From positions 1-52,973 of the forward strand of contig CAKZVL010000152.1 of NCBI GenBank assembly GCA_937922155.1: a stretch of 52,973 bases of DNA, read 5' to 3'. The DNA is from an uncultured Paracoccaceae bacterium. GTDB taxonomy: Bacteria; Pseudomonadota; Alphaproteobacteria; Rhodobacterales; Rhodobacteraceae. The notes under the pieces were generated by a model that was given only the letters and a program-made list of their open reading frames with translations, made no database searches and was not told the DNA's origin. Each line of letters opens with the position of its first letter. Position 1 is the stretch's first letter. Shown one piece after another: positions 27,701 through 36,165 of this stretch. The position numbers were made by a program, and so were the translations under genes.

Positions 27701-27729
27701 TTGACAAGCGATGGTATACCAAAATAGCG
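27701..27729 (+). promoter_or_regulatory. Candidate promoter of the idnO-gntK operon with operator inside
   Basis: A perfect TTGACA (27701-27706) is followed by a 17-base spacer and a weak -10 (ATAGCG, or AATAGC one base earlier). The palindrome TGGTATACCA occupies the spacer, an arrangement expected of a repressed promoter. The -10 match is poor. Confidence 0.45.
27712..27721. promoter_or_regulatory. TGGTATACCA operator, site 1 (idnD / idnO divergent gap)
   Basis: Perfect copy of the palindrome that recurs through the island. It lies 91 bp upstream of idnD and 40 bp upstream of idnO, so one site can serve both directions. Confidence 0.75.
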
Positions 27730-27760
27730 TGCAGGACGCGCCTAAAAACCGAACAAAGGA

Positions 27761-28531
27761 ATGTCAGTGGCTGATCTATTTTCGCTCAAGGGCAAAAGAG
27801 CCCTCATCACGGGTTCATCACAAGGCATCGGCTTTGCACTTGCGCGCGGACTATTTGGAGCTGGGGCAGAGGTCGTTCTAAACGGACGCAATTTGGAAAA
27901 CCTAGCCGCTGCTGCAAAGAAACTTCGCAATGAAGGCGCCACGGTCTATGAACTCGCCTTTGATGCAACAGATCACGACGCCGTGCGCAGCGCAGTTGAT
28001 GATTTTGAAAACGGCACAGGTCCGATCGATATTCTGGTCAACAATGCCGGGATGCAGCATCGAACAGAGCTTGAAAATTTTCCCGCGGATGCGTTCGAAA
28101 AACTGCTGCAGACGAACATCGCGTCTGTCTTTCATGTGGGCCAGGCTGTTGCGCGACACATGATCGCCAGAGGTGCTGGAAAGATCATCAATATCGCGTC
28201 TGTTCAAACCGCACTTGCCCGTCCGGGAATCGCGCCATACACGGCGACCAAAGGCGCGGTTGGCAATCTGACGAAAGGCATGGCAACGGATTGGGCGCAA
28301 CACGGATTGCAGTGCAACGCCATCGCGCCCGGATATTTTGACACGCCTTTGAATGCCGCCTTGGTTGCTGACCCCGAATTTTCTGCATGGCTGGAAAAGC
28401 GGACACCGGCAGGCAGATGGGGCAACGTCGAAGAACTGGTCGGCGCTTGCGTCTTTCTTTCGTCTGCAGCGTCCAGTTTTGTGAACGGCCACACGCTTTA
28501 TGTTGATGGTGGCATCACCGCGAGCCTATAA
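27761..28531 (+). CDS. idnO: Gluconate 5-dehydrogenase (IdnO-like SDR)
   Basis: Reduces 5-keto-D-gluconate to D-gluconate with NADPH. The 256-residue SDR has the cofactor motif TGSSQGIGFALA at about residues 18-29, NNAG at 93-96 (LVNNAGMQHR), the catalytic serine region NIASVQTALARPG and the YTATKG tyrosine-lysine pair, and ends with VNGHTLYVDGGITASL. Similarity of NNAGMQHR and APGYFDTPLN to known gluconate 5-dehydrogenases supports the call. AAAGGA is only two bases before the ATG at 27761; the GTG at 27767 (third codon) would be better spaced and is a possible real start. The ATG of gluconokinase shares the last base of its stop codon. Confidence 0.88.
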   Translation: MSVADLFSLKGKRALITGSSQGIGFALARGLFGAGAEVVLNGRNLENLAAAAKKLRNEGATVYELAFDATDHDAVRSAVDDFENGTGPIDILVNNAGMQHRTELENFPADAFEKLLQTNIASVFHVGQAVARHMIARGAGKIINIASVQTALARPGIAPYTATKGAVGNLTKGMATDWAQHGLQCNAIAPGYFDTPLNAALVADPEFSAWLEKRTPAGRWGNVEELVGACVFLSSAASSFVNGHTLYVDGGITASL

Positions 28532-29046
28532 TGCACTTTATCTTTATGGGCGTCTCAGGATGTGGAAAATCAACTGTTGGGAAAGCCGTCGCAAACATTT
28601 GCGGTATGTCCTTTATCGACGGGGATGATTTACACCCTCAATCGAACATCGAAAAAATGTCTCGGGGCGCGCCGCTTAACGATCAGGACCGCGCGCCTTG
28701 GTTGAAAGCAGTGGGGCAGTGTTTGGATCAGGCGTTGGGGCCAACCGGCATCGGGTGTTCTGCGCTGAAATACTCTTATCGCGACATCATCCGCGCCCAA
28801 GCTGGCCCGGTTCATTTCCTGCATTTGTACGCTGACCAGGATGTCTTGGCCGAACGGGTCAAAAACCGCGCAGATCATTTTATGCCGACAACTTTGCTCG
28901 ACAGCCAATATCAAACACTGGAAAACCTACGCGACACTGAACTTGGCCTAGTTATCAATATTGACCAAGCATTTGATCAAGTCGTCGCGGATGCCATCCG
29001 CTATGTTCGTTCTGTGCTCATGGGCGCACAGCCGCGCGTGACCTAA
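28531..29046 (+). CDS. gntK: Gluconokinase
   Basis: Phosphorylates D-gluconate to 6-phosphogluconate. The 171-residue product is a P-loop kinase with Walker A MGVSGCGKSTVG at residues 7-18, DGDDLHPQSNIEKMSRGAPLND and CSALKYSYRDIIR, which match the GntK/IdnK family almost word for word. It starts on the last base of the idnO stop (TAATG) and its end overlaps the convergent gnd gene by four bases. In context it joins the L-idonate branch to the pentose phosphate route through the neighbouring 6-phosphogluconate dehydrogenase. Confidence 0.95.
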   Translation: MHFIFMGVSGCGKSTVGKAVANICGMSFIDGDDLHPQSNIEKMSRGAPLNDQDRAPWLKAVGQCLDQALGPTGIGCSALKYSYRDIIRAQAGPVHFLHLYADQDVLAERVKNRADHFMPTTLLDSQYQTLENLRDTELGLVINIDQAFDQVVADAIRYVRSVLMGAQPRVT

Positions 29047-30464
29047 GTGGTCATATGCTGGTTCAGCCAAGGCCCATGATGCGCACCATCTTTATCGACT
29101 CGTTCAAAACTATGGGCGCCAAAGTAATCGCGCTGCCCTTGCAGCATATTGGCGGTCACACGTTCTGTCGTTAGCGTATCAAAATAGGCCAGCGCGGCAC
29201 CAAGTGCCGGAACAGGCAGGCCCGCGATTTGTGCCGCAACAGCTGTCTTGCGCAAGCCGTCAATATTATCGCTAATGATCTTTTTGAAATGCGCAGATAG
29301 GGCTAGATTTTGATCAGGTTCCTTATCCAATGCCTTGGACATATCGCTCAACATTGCGGATCGGATGATGCACCCTTCGCGCCAGACCTCGGCAATGGGG
29401 GCCATAGGAAGTGACCAATCGTATTCTTCGCTGGCTTTGGACAGCAGATCAAAGCCTTGCGCATAACACAGTACTTTCCCCGCGATCAGCGCCTGCTCAA
29501 TCTCATCAAGCGACAACGCTCCGTCAGGAAGTTTGCGATCCTTGATCCCATAAGATGCGGCACCTTCTAGGCGCAAATCTCGCGCTGCAGACAAGTTGCG
29601 CGCACCGACCGCCGCTTCGATAACCGGAACAGCGGAGCCTAGCATCTGGCTTTCGATCACCGTCCAGCGACCCGTGCCCTTTTGCCCGGCCCGATCAAGG
29701 ATAATGTCAAGAACGGGTTTGGATGTTTCAGGATCAATCGCCGATGCGACCTTCCCAGAAATTTCAATCAGGTAGCTTTTCAGCGGTCCTTTGTCCCAGT
29801 TCGCAAAGACATCACCACATTCAGCGGCCGTCATGCCCATACCATCGCGCATCAGCCCATAGGCTTCGGCAATCAATTGCATATCTGCATATTCGATGCC
29901 GTTGTGCACAGTTTTTACGAAATGACCGGCACCACCCGGCCCCATGTATGTTGCGCAAGGTGCGCCATCATATTTGGCCGCAATAGCGTTCAAAATCGGT
30001 GATACGCGATCCCAAGCGGATTTTTCGCCACCGCCCATGATCGACGGTCCAAACCGCGCACCTTCTGCCCCGCCAGATACGCCAATACCCAGATAGGGGT
30101 GTCCGTTTTCTGATGCCTCCGAAGATCGGCGCTGCGTGTCATGAAAATTCGCATTGCCTGCGTCGATGATCAAGTCATCATCGTCCAGTAGTGGTCGTAG
30201 TTTTTCAATCTGTTGATCTGTTGCCGAGCCTGCAGGAACCATCAGAATAATACTGCGCGGCTTGGCGATTGCCGTGACGAAATCTTTAAGGTCTGCGCAA
30301 CCAGTGAACTTCGGTGCCAATGAGCCAGCCTTTTCCAAGAACTCAGGAATCCGAGAAGCGGTTCGATTATGGACCGCCACGGTAAATCCGTTGTCTGCAA
30401 TGTTCATCGACAACATCGCCCCCATTGTCCCCAGTCCTATCAACCCAATATCTGCGCCCGACAT
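29043..30464 (-). CDS. gnd: 6-phosphogluconate dehydrogenase, decarboxylating
   Basis: Oxidatively decarboxylates 6-phosphogluconate to ribulose 5-phosphate with NADP. The 473-residue length is full. N-terminal Rossmann loop GLIGLGTMGAMLSMNIADNG, NADP ribose-phosphate contact in VHNRTASR, substrate loop GVSGGAEGARFGPSIMGGG and the catalytic VKTVHNGIEYADMQLIAEAY are all present, with GTGRWTVIESQ further on. Start chosen at ATG 30464, preceded by AAAAGGAATAG; an upstream GTG or ATG-like start at 30512 would run through the operator-like palindrome and adds an atypical tail. It may be the catabolic paralogue dedicated to the island rather than the cell's main copy. Confidence 0.96.
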   Translation of the reverse strand: MSGADIGLIGLGTMGAMLSMNIADNGFTVAVHNRTASRIPEFLEKAGSLAPKFTGCADLKDFVTAIAKPRSIILMVPAGSATDQQIEKLRPLLDDDDLIIDAGNANFHDTQRRSSEASENGHPYLGIGVSGGAEGARFGPSIMGGGEKSAWDRVSPILNAIAAKYDGAPCATYMGPGGAGHFVKTVHNGIEYADMQLIAEAYGLMRDGMGMTAAECGDVFANWDKGPLKSYLIEISGKVASAIDPETSKPVLDIILDRAGQKGTGRWTVIESQMLGSAVPVIEAAVGARNLSAARDLRLEGAASYGIKDRKLPDGALSLDEIEQALIAGKVLCYAQGFDLLSKASEEYDWSLPMAPIAEVWREGCIIRSAMLSDMSKALDKEPDQNLALSAHFKKIISDNIDGLRKTAVAAQIAGLPVPALGAALAYFDTLTTERVTANMLQGQRDYFGAHSFERVDKDGAHHGPWLNQHMTT

Positions 30465-30477
30465 TTCTATTCCTTTT

Positions 30478-30487
30478 GAGTATACCA
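30478..30487. promoter_or_regulatory. Degenerate TGGTATACCA operator, site 2 (gnd leader)
   Basis: The bases GAGTATACCA keep one full half-site (8 of 10 positions agree with TGGTATACCA). It lies 13 bases upstream of the gnd start codon, next to its ribosome site. Weaker than the others; could be chance. Confidence 0.45.
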
Positions 30488-30612
30488 GTGAGTACGACCG
30501 TACCTCAGTCATCGGAAAGACAAAAGGTGCGTCGTTGTCCGGCTCAACTTTTTCGACCTAGATCAGATCGTATTCCCGGGCTGCTTAATCGTACTTGGCG
30601 AGTTCCGCAATT

Positions 30613-30622
30613 TGGTATACCA
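30613..30622. promoter_or_regulatory. TGGTATACCA operator, site 3 (ltnD-otn operon)
   Basis: Perfect palindrome 30 bp upstream of the ltnD start and 148 bp upstream of gnd. The TATACC within it may double as the -10 of the ltnD promoter (TTGGCG at 30595-30600, 15-base spacing), so bound protein would block polymerase. Confidence 0.75.
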
Positions 30623-30652
30623 TTTTTCAAAATGGACTGAGGGAATTTTCAT

Positions 30653-31549
30653 ATGGGCGGATCAGTTGCAATATTTGGATTGGGTGCAATGGGCTCAGGC
30701 ATGGCAGGTTCATTGCTGCGCGCTGGTCTGACGACCCATGGTTTTGACATTAACACCGACGCCGTCGCGCGGTTTCGTGCTGCAGGTGGGGCGGCTGGTT
30801 CGATCGAGGAGGTCGCATCTGGCCTTGCTTGTGTTGTCATCGTCGTCGTGAACGCAGCACAGACCGAAGCCGTCTTGTTTGGTTCGGATGGTATCGCAGC
30901 AAAACTAAAGCCCGGAACGGCCGTTATTGCCTGTGCCACTATGGCACCCGACGTTGCTAGAGATTTGGCAAAGCGGTGCGCTGATCTTGGCTTGCACTAT
31001 CTTGATGCCCCTGTATCTGGCGGCACGATCAAAGCGGGGGAGGGGACATTATCGATCCTTGCCTCCGGTAGTCCCGAAGCGTTTGAACAGGCGCGTCCTG
31101 CGCTGGACGCCATCGCAGCACAGGTCTTTGAACTGGGCGATAAGGTCGGCGCTGGGTCTTCGATGAAAGCTGTCAATCAAATGCTTGTGGGCATCCAAAT
31201 CGCGGCAATGGCTGAGGCCATGACATTTGGAATGACCCAAGGCGTGACGCCTGAAAAGTTCTTAGAAGTCATTCGTCAGTGTGCGGGAACCAGCTGGGCG
31301 CTCGAAAGCCGCGCACCCCATGTGATCGCGGGTGACTATACACCGCTGAGTGCGGTCGACATTTGGCTCAAAGATCTTGGCATTGTGCTGGATATCGCGA
31401 AAGGCGCAAAGTTTGGCGCGCCACTAACGGCGGCCGCATTGCAGCAATATTTGGCTGCATCCGGATCTGGGCTGGGGGCAGAGGATGATGCGGCTATCGC
31501 AAAGGTCTATGCGCGAAATGTGAACCTAACATTGCCAGGGGAGGCATAG
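30653..31549 (+). CDS. ltnD: L-threonate dehydrogenase (beta-hydroxyacid dehydrogenase family)
   Basis: Oxidises L-threonate at C2 to 2-oxo-tetronate with NAD. The 298-residue product has a Rossmann loop IFGLGAMGSGMAGSL (residues 7-21), the canonical substrate motif LDAPVSGGTIKAGEG (117-131) and the catalytic Lys172 in SSMKAVNQMLVG. The family includes several hydroxyacid specificities; LtnD is chosen because the next three genes are OtnK, OtnC and OtnI, the known downstream steps. GAGGGA precedes the ATG. First gene of the operon and directly behind operator site 3. Confidence 0.88.
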   Translation: MGGSVAIFGLGAMGSGMAGSLLRAGLTTHGFDINTDAVARFRAAGGAAGSIEEVASGLACVVIVVVNAAQTEAVLFGSDGIAAKLKPGTAVIACATMAPDVARDLAKRCADLGLHYLDAPVSGGTIKAGEGTLSILASGSPEAFEQARPALDAIAAQVFELGDKVGAGSSMKAVNQMLVGIQIAAMAEAMTFGMTQGVTPEKFLEVIRQCAGTSWALESRAPHVIAGDYTPLSAVDIWLKDLGIVLDIAKGAKFGAPLTAAALQQYLAASGSGLGAEDDAAIAKVYARNVNLTLPGEA

Positions 31550-31551
31550 AC

Positions 31552-32802
31552 GTGGCCGCGCTGTTTGGGGCGATTGCGGATGATTTCACCGGGGCCACCG
31601 ATCTTGCTGGGCTTTTGGCGCGCAGCGGTGCACGCGTATCCCTGCGGATCGGCGTCCCCAAAGAACCCGAGTCCGACCCGGCCCCGTTCGAAGTTATCGC
31701 GCTCAAGATAAGAACAGAACCTGTCTCGCAGGCTGTTGAACAAGCGCTCGCCGCTCTGGACTGGCTTCAAGGCGCTGGTGTGACGCGGTTCTTTTGGAAA
31801 TATTGTTCCACGTTCGATTCAACGCCAGATGGAAATATCGGCCCGGTTGCCGAAGCGTTAATGCATAAACTCGGCGCCAAGCAGACTACCTATTGCCCTG
31901 CGTTCCCAGAAAACGGGCGAAGCATTTTCATGGGCAATCTGTTCGTCGGTCAGCAGCTATTGGCAGAAAGTCCAATGAAGGATCATCCGCTCACCCCGAT
32001 GCGTGATAGTAACTTGATGAGGCTACTTCAGCCGCAAGTTACGGGTGAAGTCGGATTGGTCGATCGGTTGACGGTTGCAAACGGTGCAACGGCCCTTCGA
32101 AAGGCACTGGATACCGGCCCCCGTCATGTCATTCTTGATGCTGTTGCAAATTCAGACCTAACCACAATTGCAAAAGCGTGCCGGGATGAACTGCTGATGA
32201 CTGGTGGGTCTGCCGTCGCTATGCCGTTACCTGACCTTTATCGAAAAGACGGGCTTCTCAACGATGATGGCGCTGAAACGTCATTCAATCCACCCGCGGG
32301 GAAAGGGATCATCCTGTCAGGGTCCTGTTCAGCCATGACGCAGGCACAAGTCAAAGCTTATCAAAAGATCGGCCCCTCGTTTCGCCTGAACCCGATTGAG
32401 CTGAACTCTGGTGGAATTGAACCGGTGTTGGAATGGCTCGGCGCGCAAACGACAACGCCGCTGGTTTACGCCACCGCCGCGCCTGATCAAGTCCGCGCCG
32501 CACAAGAACAGCTTGGAACTGAAAAGGCGGGAGCATTGATCGAGGACACGCTCGCGCAGATTGCGGTTGCAGCGCGGGGTATGGGCGTAAGGCGCTTTGT
32601 CGTTGCAGGGGGTGAAACATCAGGCGCTGTGACCAAAGCGCTGGCCGTATCGCGTTTGGATATCGGACCCGAAATTGCACCGGGTGTGCCTTGGTGTTCG
32701 GCGCAGAGCGGAGGCGAAAAGGTCGCTTTGGCGCTTAAGTCAGGTAACTTTGGCAATGAAGATTTCTTTCAAACGGCGATGCAGATGGTGGATGTAACAT
32801 GA
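31552..32802 (+). CDS. otnK: 3-oxo-tetronate 4-kinase (OtnK, DUF1537 family)
   Basis: Phosphorylates 3-oxo-tetronate on O4 with ATP. The 416-residue product begins with GAIADDFTGATDLAGLL, the substrate-binding signature of the four-carbon acid sugar kinases (DUF1537), has FRxxKYCSTFDSTPDGNIG-type phosphate region (FWKYCSTFDSTPDGN), and the C-terminal ATP-binding GGETSGAV. The start is GTG at 31552 with GGGGAGG eight bases upstream. It begins two bases after the ltnD stop and its own stop overlaps the otnC start (ATGA). Assignment relies on family and on the conserved ltnD-otnK-otnC-otnI order. Confidence 0.92.
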   Translation: MAALFGAIADDFTGATDLAGLLARSGARVSLRIGVPKEPESDPAPFEVIALKIRTEPVSQAVEQALAALDWLQGAGVTRFFWKYCSTFDSTPDGNIGPVAEALMHKLGAKQTTYCPAFPENGRSIFMGNLFVGQQLLAESPMKDHPLTPMRDSNLMRLLQPQVTGEVGLVDRLTVANGATALRKALDTGPRHVILDAVANSDLTTIAKACRDELLMTGGSAVAMPLPDLYRKDGLLNDDGAETSFNPPAGKGIILSGSCSAMTQAQVKAYQKIGPSFRLNPIELNSGGIEPVLEWLGAQTTTPLVYATAAPDQVRAAQEQLGTEKAGALIEDTLAQIAVAARGMGVRRFVVAGGETSGAVTKALAVSRLDIGPEIAPGVPWCSAQSGGEKVALALKSGNFGNEDFFQTAMQMVDVT

Positions 32803-33449
32803 CGAATGACTCCAAGTTGCGAGAGACGATTTGCATGCTCGCAAAATCAATGTTTGATCGTGGGCTCACTGGCGGGTCCAGCGGTAACATCTCCGCAAGA
32901 ACGTCGGATGGGGGCTTGCTCGTTACGCCGACGGGTTCGTGCTTTGGTCGTTTGGATCCCGGGCGCCTTTCGTTGTTTGATGCCACTGGCGCGCATATCG
33001 GCGGTGATAAGCCAACCAAGGAAATGCCCTTACACAGCGCATTCTATGAAACGCGCAGTACTGCTGGGGCCGTTGTTCATCTTCACTCTTGTCACTCCGT
33101 CGCGCTGTCGATGATGGAAGACGTTGACGCGGACAACTTTCTTCCTCCGCTGACACCCTATGCGATCATGAAACTGGGTAAGGTTAAACTGCTGCCCGTT
33201 TTCCTTCCCGGGGACCCTGCGATGGGCGATGCGGTGCGCGGTCTGGCTGGAAAGCGCAGCGCGGTTATGTTGGCCAATCATGGCCCCGTCGTCGCCGGTA
33301 AAGATGTCGAGGCAGCCTGTTATGCCATCGAAGAACTCGAAGACACAGCGCGCCTTGAAATGATGACGCGCAGCCTTCCGCGGCGCATGATGAATGCCGC
33401 CCAGATCAACGACATTGTCACGAAATTTCAAGTGGAGTGGGACGACTAA
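32799..33449 (+). CDS. otnC: 3-oxo-tetronate 4-phosphate decarboxylase (OtnC, class II aldolase family)
   Basis: Decarboxylates 3-oxo-tetronate 4-phosphate to dihydroxyacetone phosphate and CO2. The 216-residue product has the class II aldolase/adducin fold: GGSSGNISART for phosphate binding, LHSAFYETRS with the catalytic glutamate, VVHLHSCHSVALS with two zinc histidines, and ANHGPVVAGKD with the third. Coupled to otnK by ATGA and to otnI by TAATG, so the stoichiometry of the three enzymes is probably linked. Confidence 0.93.
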   Translation: MTNDSKLRETICMLAKSMFDRGLTGGSSGNISARTSDGGLLVTPTGSCFGRLDPGRLSLFDATGAHIGGDKPTKEMPLHSAFYETRSTAGAVVHLHSCHSVALSMMEDVDADNFLPPLTPYAIMKLGKVKLLPVFLPGDPAMGDAVRGLAGKRSAVMLANHGPVVAGKDVEAACYAIEELEDTARLEMMTRSLPRRMMNAAQINDIVTKFQVEWDD

Positions 33450-34201
33450 TGCAGTTTTCCGCAAATCTAGGCTTCCTTTGGGCGGACCGACCATTGCCAG
33501 AGGCCATCATCGCCGCCAAAGCTGCTGGATTTCATGCGGTGGAATGTCATTGGCCGTACGATGTCCCTGCAGCAGATGTTGCAAAAGCATTGTCGGACAC
33601 CGGTCTAAAGATGTTGGGTCTGAACACGCACCGTGGTGAACCGGGTGAAAACGGGCTATCCGCGTTGCCCGGAAGAGAGGATGAAGCGCGCGCCGCCGTC
33701 GACCAAGCGCTGGCCTACGCTGACGCAACGGGGACTGCAAACGTCCATGTCATGGCAGGTTTTGCAAACGGGCCTGCCGCCGAAGCTGCGTTTATCAAAA
33801 CCCTGCGCTACGCATGTGAAAAGGCAGGCGACAAGACGATTTTGATTGAACCGCTTAACCATTACGACGCATCGGGATATTTTCTGCAGACAACCGCACA
33901 AGCCGAAGAAATCATAGCGAAAGTGGGTGCCGCAAATCTAAAGCTGATGTTCGACTGCTATCATGTCCAACTTATGGAAGGGGATGTGAGCAACGCGCTA
34001 GAGCGGTTAAGGCCAATCATCGGGCACGTGCAGGTCGCCTCTGTCCCGGATCGCGGCGCACTTGATCACGGGGAGCTGAACTATCCGCATATTTGGAACG
34101 TCCTTACGCGTATTGGTTGGGACGCACCCATTGGCGCCGAATACAAACCCGGTGGCGATACGGATGCGACGCTTGGGTGGTTGAAAGACCATCAATCCTA
34201 G
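33449..34201 (+). CDS. otnI: 2-oxo-tetronate isomerase (OtnI, hydroxypyruvate isomerase-like)
   Basis: Interconverts 2-oxo- and 3-oxo-tetronate, linking both tetronate dehydrogenases to OtnK. The 250-residue product is a xylose-isomerase-like TIM barrel: MQFSANLGFLWADRP at the start, CHWPYDVPA, IEPLNHYDASGYFL with the catalytic glutamate, MFDCYHVQLMEGDV, and a second glutamate in APIGAEYKPGG. It was historically called hydroxypyruvate isomerase. I start it at the ATG sharing a base with the otnC stop; an ATG at 33437 would add four residues. Last gene of the ltnD operon; a new operator follows. Confidence 0.92.
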   Translation: MQFSANLGFLWADRPLPEAIIAAKAAGFHAVECHWPYDVPAADVAKALSDTGLKMLGLNTHRGEPGENGLSALPGREDEARAAVDQALAYADATGTANVHVMAGFANGPAAEAAFIKTLRYACEKAGDKTILIEPLNHYDASGYFLQTTAQAEEIIAKVGAANLKLMFDCYHVQLMEGDVSNALERLRPIIGHVQVASVPDRGALDHGELNYPHIWNVLTRIGWDAPIGAEYKPGGDTDATLGWLKDHQS

Positions 34202-34211
34202 ACGATCCAGA

Positions 34212-34221
34212 TGGTATACCG
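34212..34221. promoter_or_regulatory. TGGTATACCG operator, site 4 (transketolase operon)
   Basis: Nine of ten positions agree with the island palindrome (last base G instead of A). It lies in the 87-base gap between otnI and the transketolase pair, implying a separate promoter there. Confidence 0.65.
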
Positions 34222-34288
34222 AATTTTTCTTGTCAGACTCGGCTAACCCTTCCAAGATACAGACCAAGAGGGATGGGGAGGACAGCAC

Positions 34289-35128
34289 GTGGAAACCGAA
34301 AGGTCAAACGTATCGCTAGAACGCCGTGCTTGGGCGATCCGACGCAACGCGTTGCTCATGGGTGAGGTGCAAGGACAAGGATACATCGGGCAGGCGCTGG
34401 GCGTCGCGGATGTGTTGGCTGTGTCCTATTTTCATGCGCTTACTTACCGTGCTGACGACCCCGAATGGGACGGGCGCGACAGGTTTTATCTGTCCATCGG
34501 TCATTATGCTATCGCCCTATATGCTGCGATGATTGAAGCAGGGATTTTGCCAGAGGATGAAATCGGCACCTATGGTATGGATGACAGCCGAATGCCGATG
34601 TCTGGCATGGCGGCCTATACGCCGGGCATGGAAATCACTGGAGGTTCGCTGGGCCATGGTTTGGGGATCGCTGTTGGTGCGGCATTGGGGCTAAAGCGAA
34701 AAAAGAACCCAGCGTTTGTCTACAACATGCTGTCCGATGGGGAGCTTGGCGAAGGGTCCACATGGGAAGCGGTTATGTCTGCCGTCCAATGGAAACTTGA
34801 TAACCTGATCGCCGTGGTCGATTTTAACAACCAACAGGCGGACGGACCCACAACGCAAGCGCTGGCGCAAGTCCCAGAGGCCGCAAAATGGGACGCCTTT
34901 GGATGGTTCGCACAAGAGGTTGATGGCAACGACATGAATGCCGTCGTCGCAGCCTTTGATGCCGCGCGACATCACAAGGGTGCGCAGCCGCGTGTGATCA
35001 TCTGCAACACCAAAATGTGCAAAGGTATCCCGTTCCTCGAAGATCGCGAAATCACGCATTTTGTCCGTGTTGAGCCCGAAGAATGGGCCAAGGCCCTGTC
35101 GATTTTGGATGAGGGGAAGCCTGCATGA
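34289..35128 (+). CDS. Transketolase-like, N-terminal (thiamine diphosphate-binding) subunit
   Basis: A 279-residue protein equal to the N-terminal third of transketolase. It keeps the family pattern GSLGHGLGIAVGAALG, the diphosphate/magnesium motif LSDGELGEGSTWEAVMSA (GDGE-like, here SDGE) and the magnesium-binding asparagine in VVDFNNQQADG. It is paired with the C-terminal subunit that starts inside its stop codon. Split transketolases are often catabolic enzymes of unusual sugars, for example apulose-4-phosphate transketolase (AptAB) in apiose use. The substrate cannot be read from sequence. Start is GTG 34289 after GGGGAGGA with six-base spacing. Confidence 0.88.
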   Translation: METERSNVSLERRAWAIRRNALLMGEVQGQGYIGQALGVADVLAVSYFHALTYRADDPEWDGRDRFYLSIGHYAIALYAAMIEAGILPEDEIGTYGMDDSRMPMSGMAAYTPGMEITGGSLGHGLGIAVGAALGLKRKKNPAFVYNMLSDGELGEGSTWEAVMSAVQWKLDNLIAVVDFNNQQADGPTTQALAQVPEAAKWDAFGWFAQEVDGNDMNAVVAAFDAARHHKGAQPRVIICNTKMCKGIPFLEDREITHFVRVEPEEWAKALSILDEGKPA

Positions 35129-36165
35129 ACAAGCAAGAATTATCCCGCCGTCAATCCAAATACACCGCACGGGTCGCGCCGAAGGGAGAGCGGTTAGCAA
35201 CCTCTGCCATGATCGCGTCCTTAGATAGTGAGGGACGGGACACAATCGCGGCCCCCTTTGGTCATGCCTTGGTGGATCTCGCCAAGACGCGCGAGGACAT
35301 CGTTGGCCTCACGGCGGACCTGTCAAAATACACTGACCTGCACGTTTTCGCCAAAGCCTATCCAGACAGGTTTTATCAGATGGGTATGGCAGAGGCGGTT
35401 TTGATGTCGGCGGCTGCTGGCCTGGCGCGTGAGGGATTCACGCCGTTCGCAACAACCTATGCCGTCTTCGCGTCCCGTCGCGCCTACGATTTCATCATCA
35501 TGGCGATTGCAGAGGAAAACCTGCCGGTCAAAATCGTCTGCGCTTTGCCGGGCCTAACCACCGGCTATGGCCCCAGCCATCAGGCGACGGAAGACTTGGC
35601 AATCATGCGAGGGATGCCCAATCTGACAATCATTGATCCTTGTGATGCGGTTGAGATTGATCAAGCAACGCGTGCCATCGCCGATCATCCCGGCCCGGTT
35701 TATATGCGCTTGCTGCGCGGGCAGGTCCCCAATGTGCTGGGGGAATATGGATATAAGTTCAAGCTTGGCAAAGCACAGATGCTGCGCGACGGGCGTGACG
35801 TTTTATTCGTTTCGTCTGGGTTCATGACCATGCGCACGCTGGATGCCGCCAAGGCGTTGCAAAAGGACGGTGTTGATTGCGGTGTTCTGCATGTGCCGAC
35901 GATCAAACCGCTTGATACCGAAACTATCATTGCAGAGGCATGCAAAGGCGGCCGCCTTGTTGTGACGGCTGAAAACCATTCTGTTACGGGTGGACTGGGC
36001 GAGGCTGTCGCAGCGACGTTGATGCGCGCTGGCGTCCATGTTCCGTTCCGCCAAATCGGATTACCGGATGCATTTTTAGATGCCGGTGCCTTGCCCACAC
36101 TTCATGATCAATATGGCATTTCAGTTGATGCGGTAACAACCTCCGTCAAAGGATGGTTGGCATGA
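35125..36165 (+). CDS. Transketolase-like, C-terminal (pyrimidine and C-terminal domain) subunit
   Basis: A 346-residue partner of the preceding subunit. It carries the pyrimidine-binding glutamate region YQMGMAEAVLMSAAAGLA, the FATTYAVFASRRAYDFI segment, and GLTTGYGPSHQATEDLAIMR, all typical of transketolase central domains, followed by a C-terminal nucleotide-fold domain (FVSSGFMTMRTLDAAKAL). About 35 residues at the N-terminus (rich in Lys and Arg) come before the domain. ATGA overlap with the N-terminal subunit suggests one-to-one synthesis. An AptB-like role is possible but untested. Confidence 0.88.
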   Translation: MNKQELSRRQSKYTARVAPKGERLATSAMIASLDSEGRDTIAAPFGHALVDLAKTREDIVGLTADLSKYTDLHVFAKAYPDRFYQMGMAEAVLMSAAAGLAREGFTPFATTYAVFASRRAYDFIIMAIAEENLPVKIVCALPGLTTGYGPSHQATEDLAIMRGMPNLTIIDPCDAVEIDQATRAIADHPGPVYMRLLRGQVPNVLGEYGYKFKLGKAQMLRDGRDVLFVSSGFMTMRTLDAAKALQKDGVDCGVLHVPTIKPLDTETIIAEACKGGRLVVTAENHSVTGGLGEAVAATLMRAGVHVPFRQIGLPDAFLDAGALPTLHDQYGISVDAVTTSVKGWLA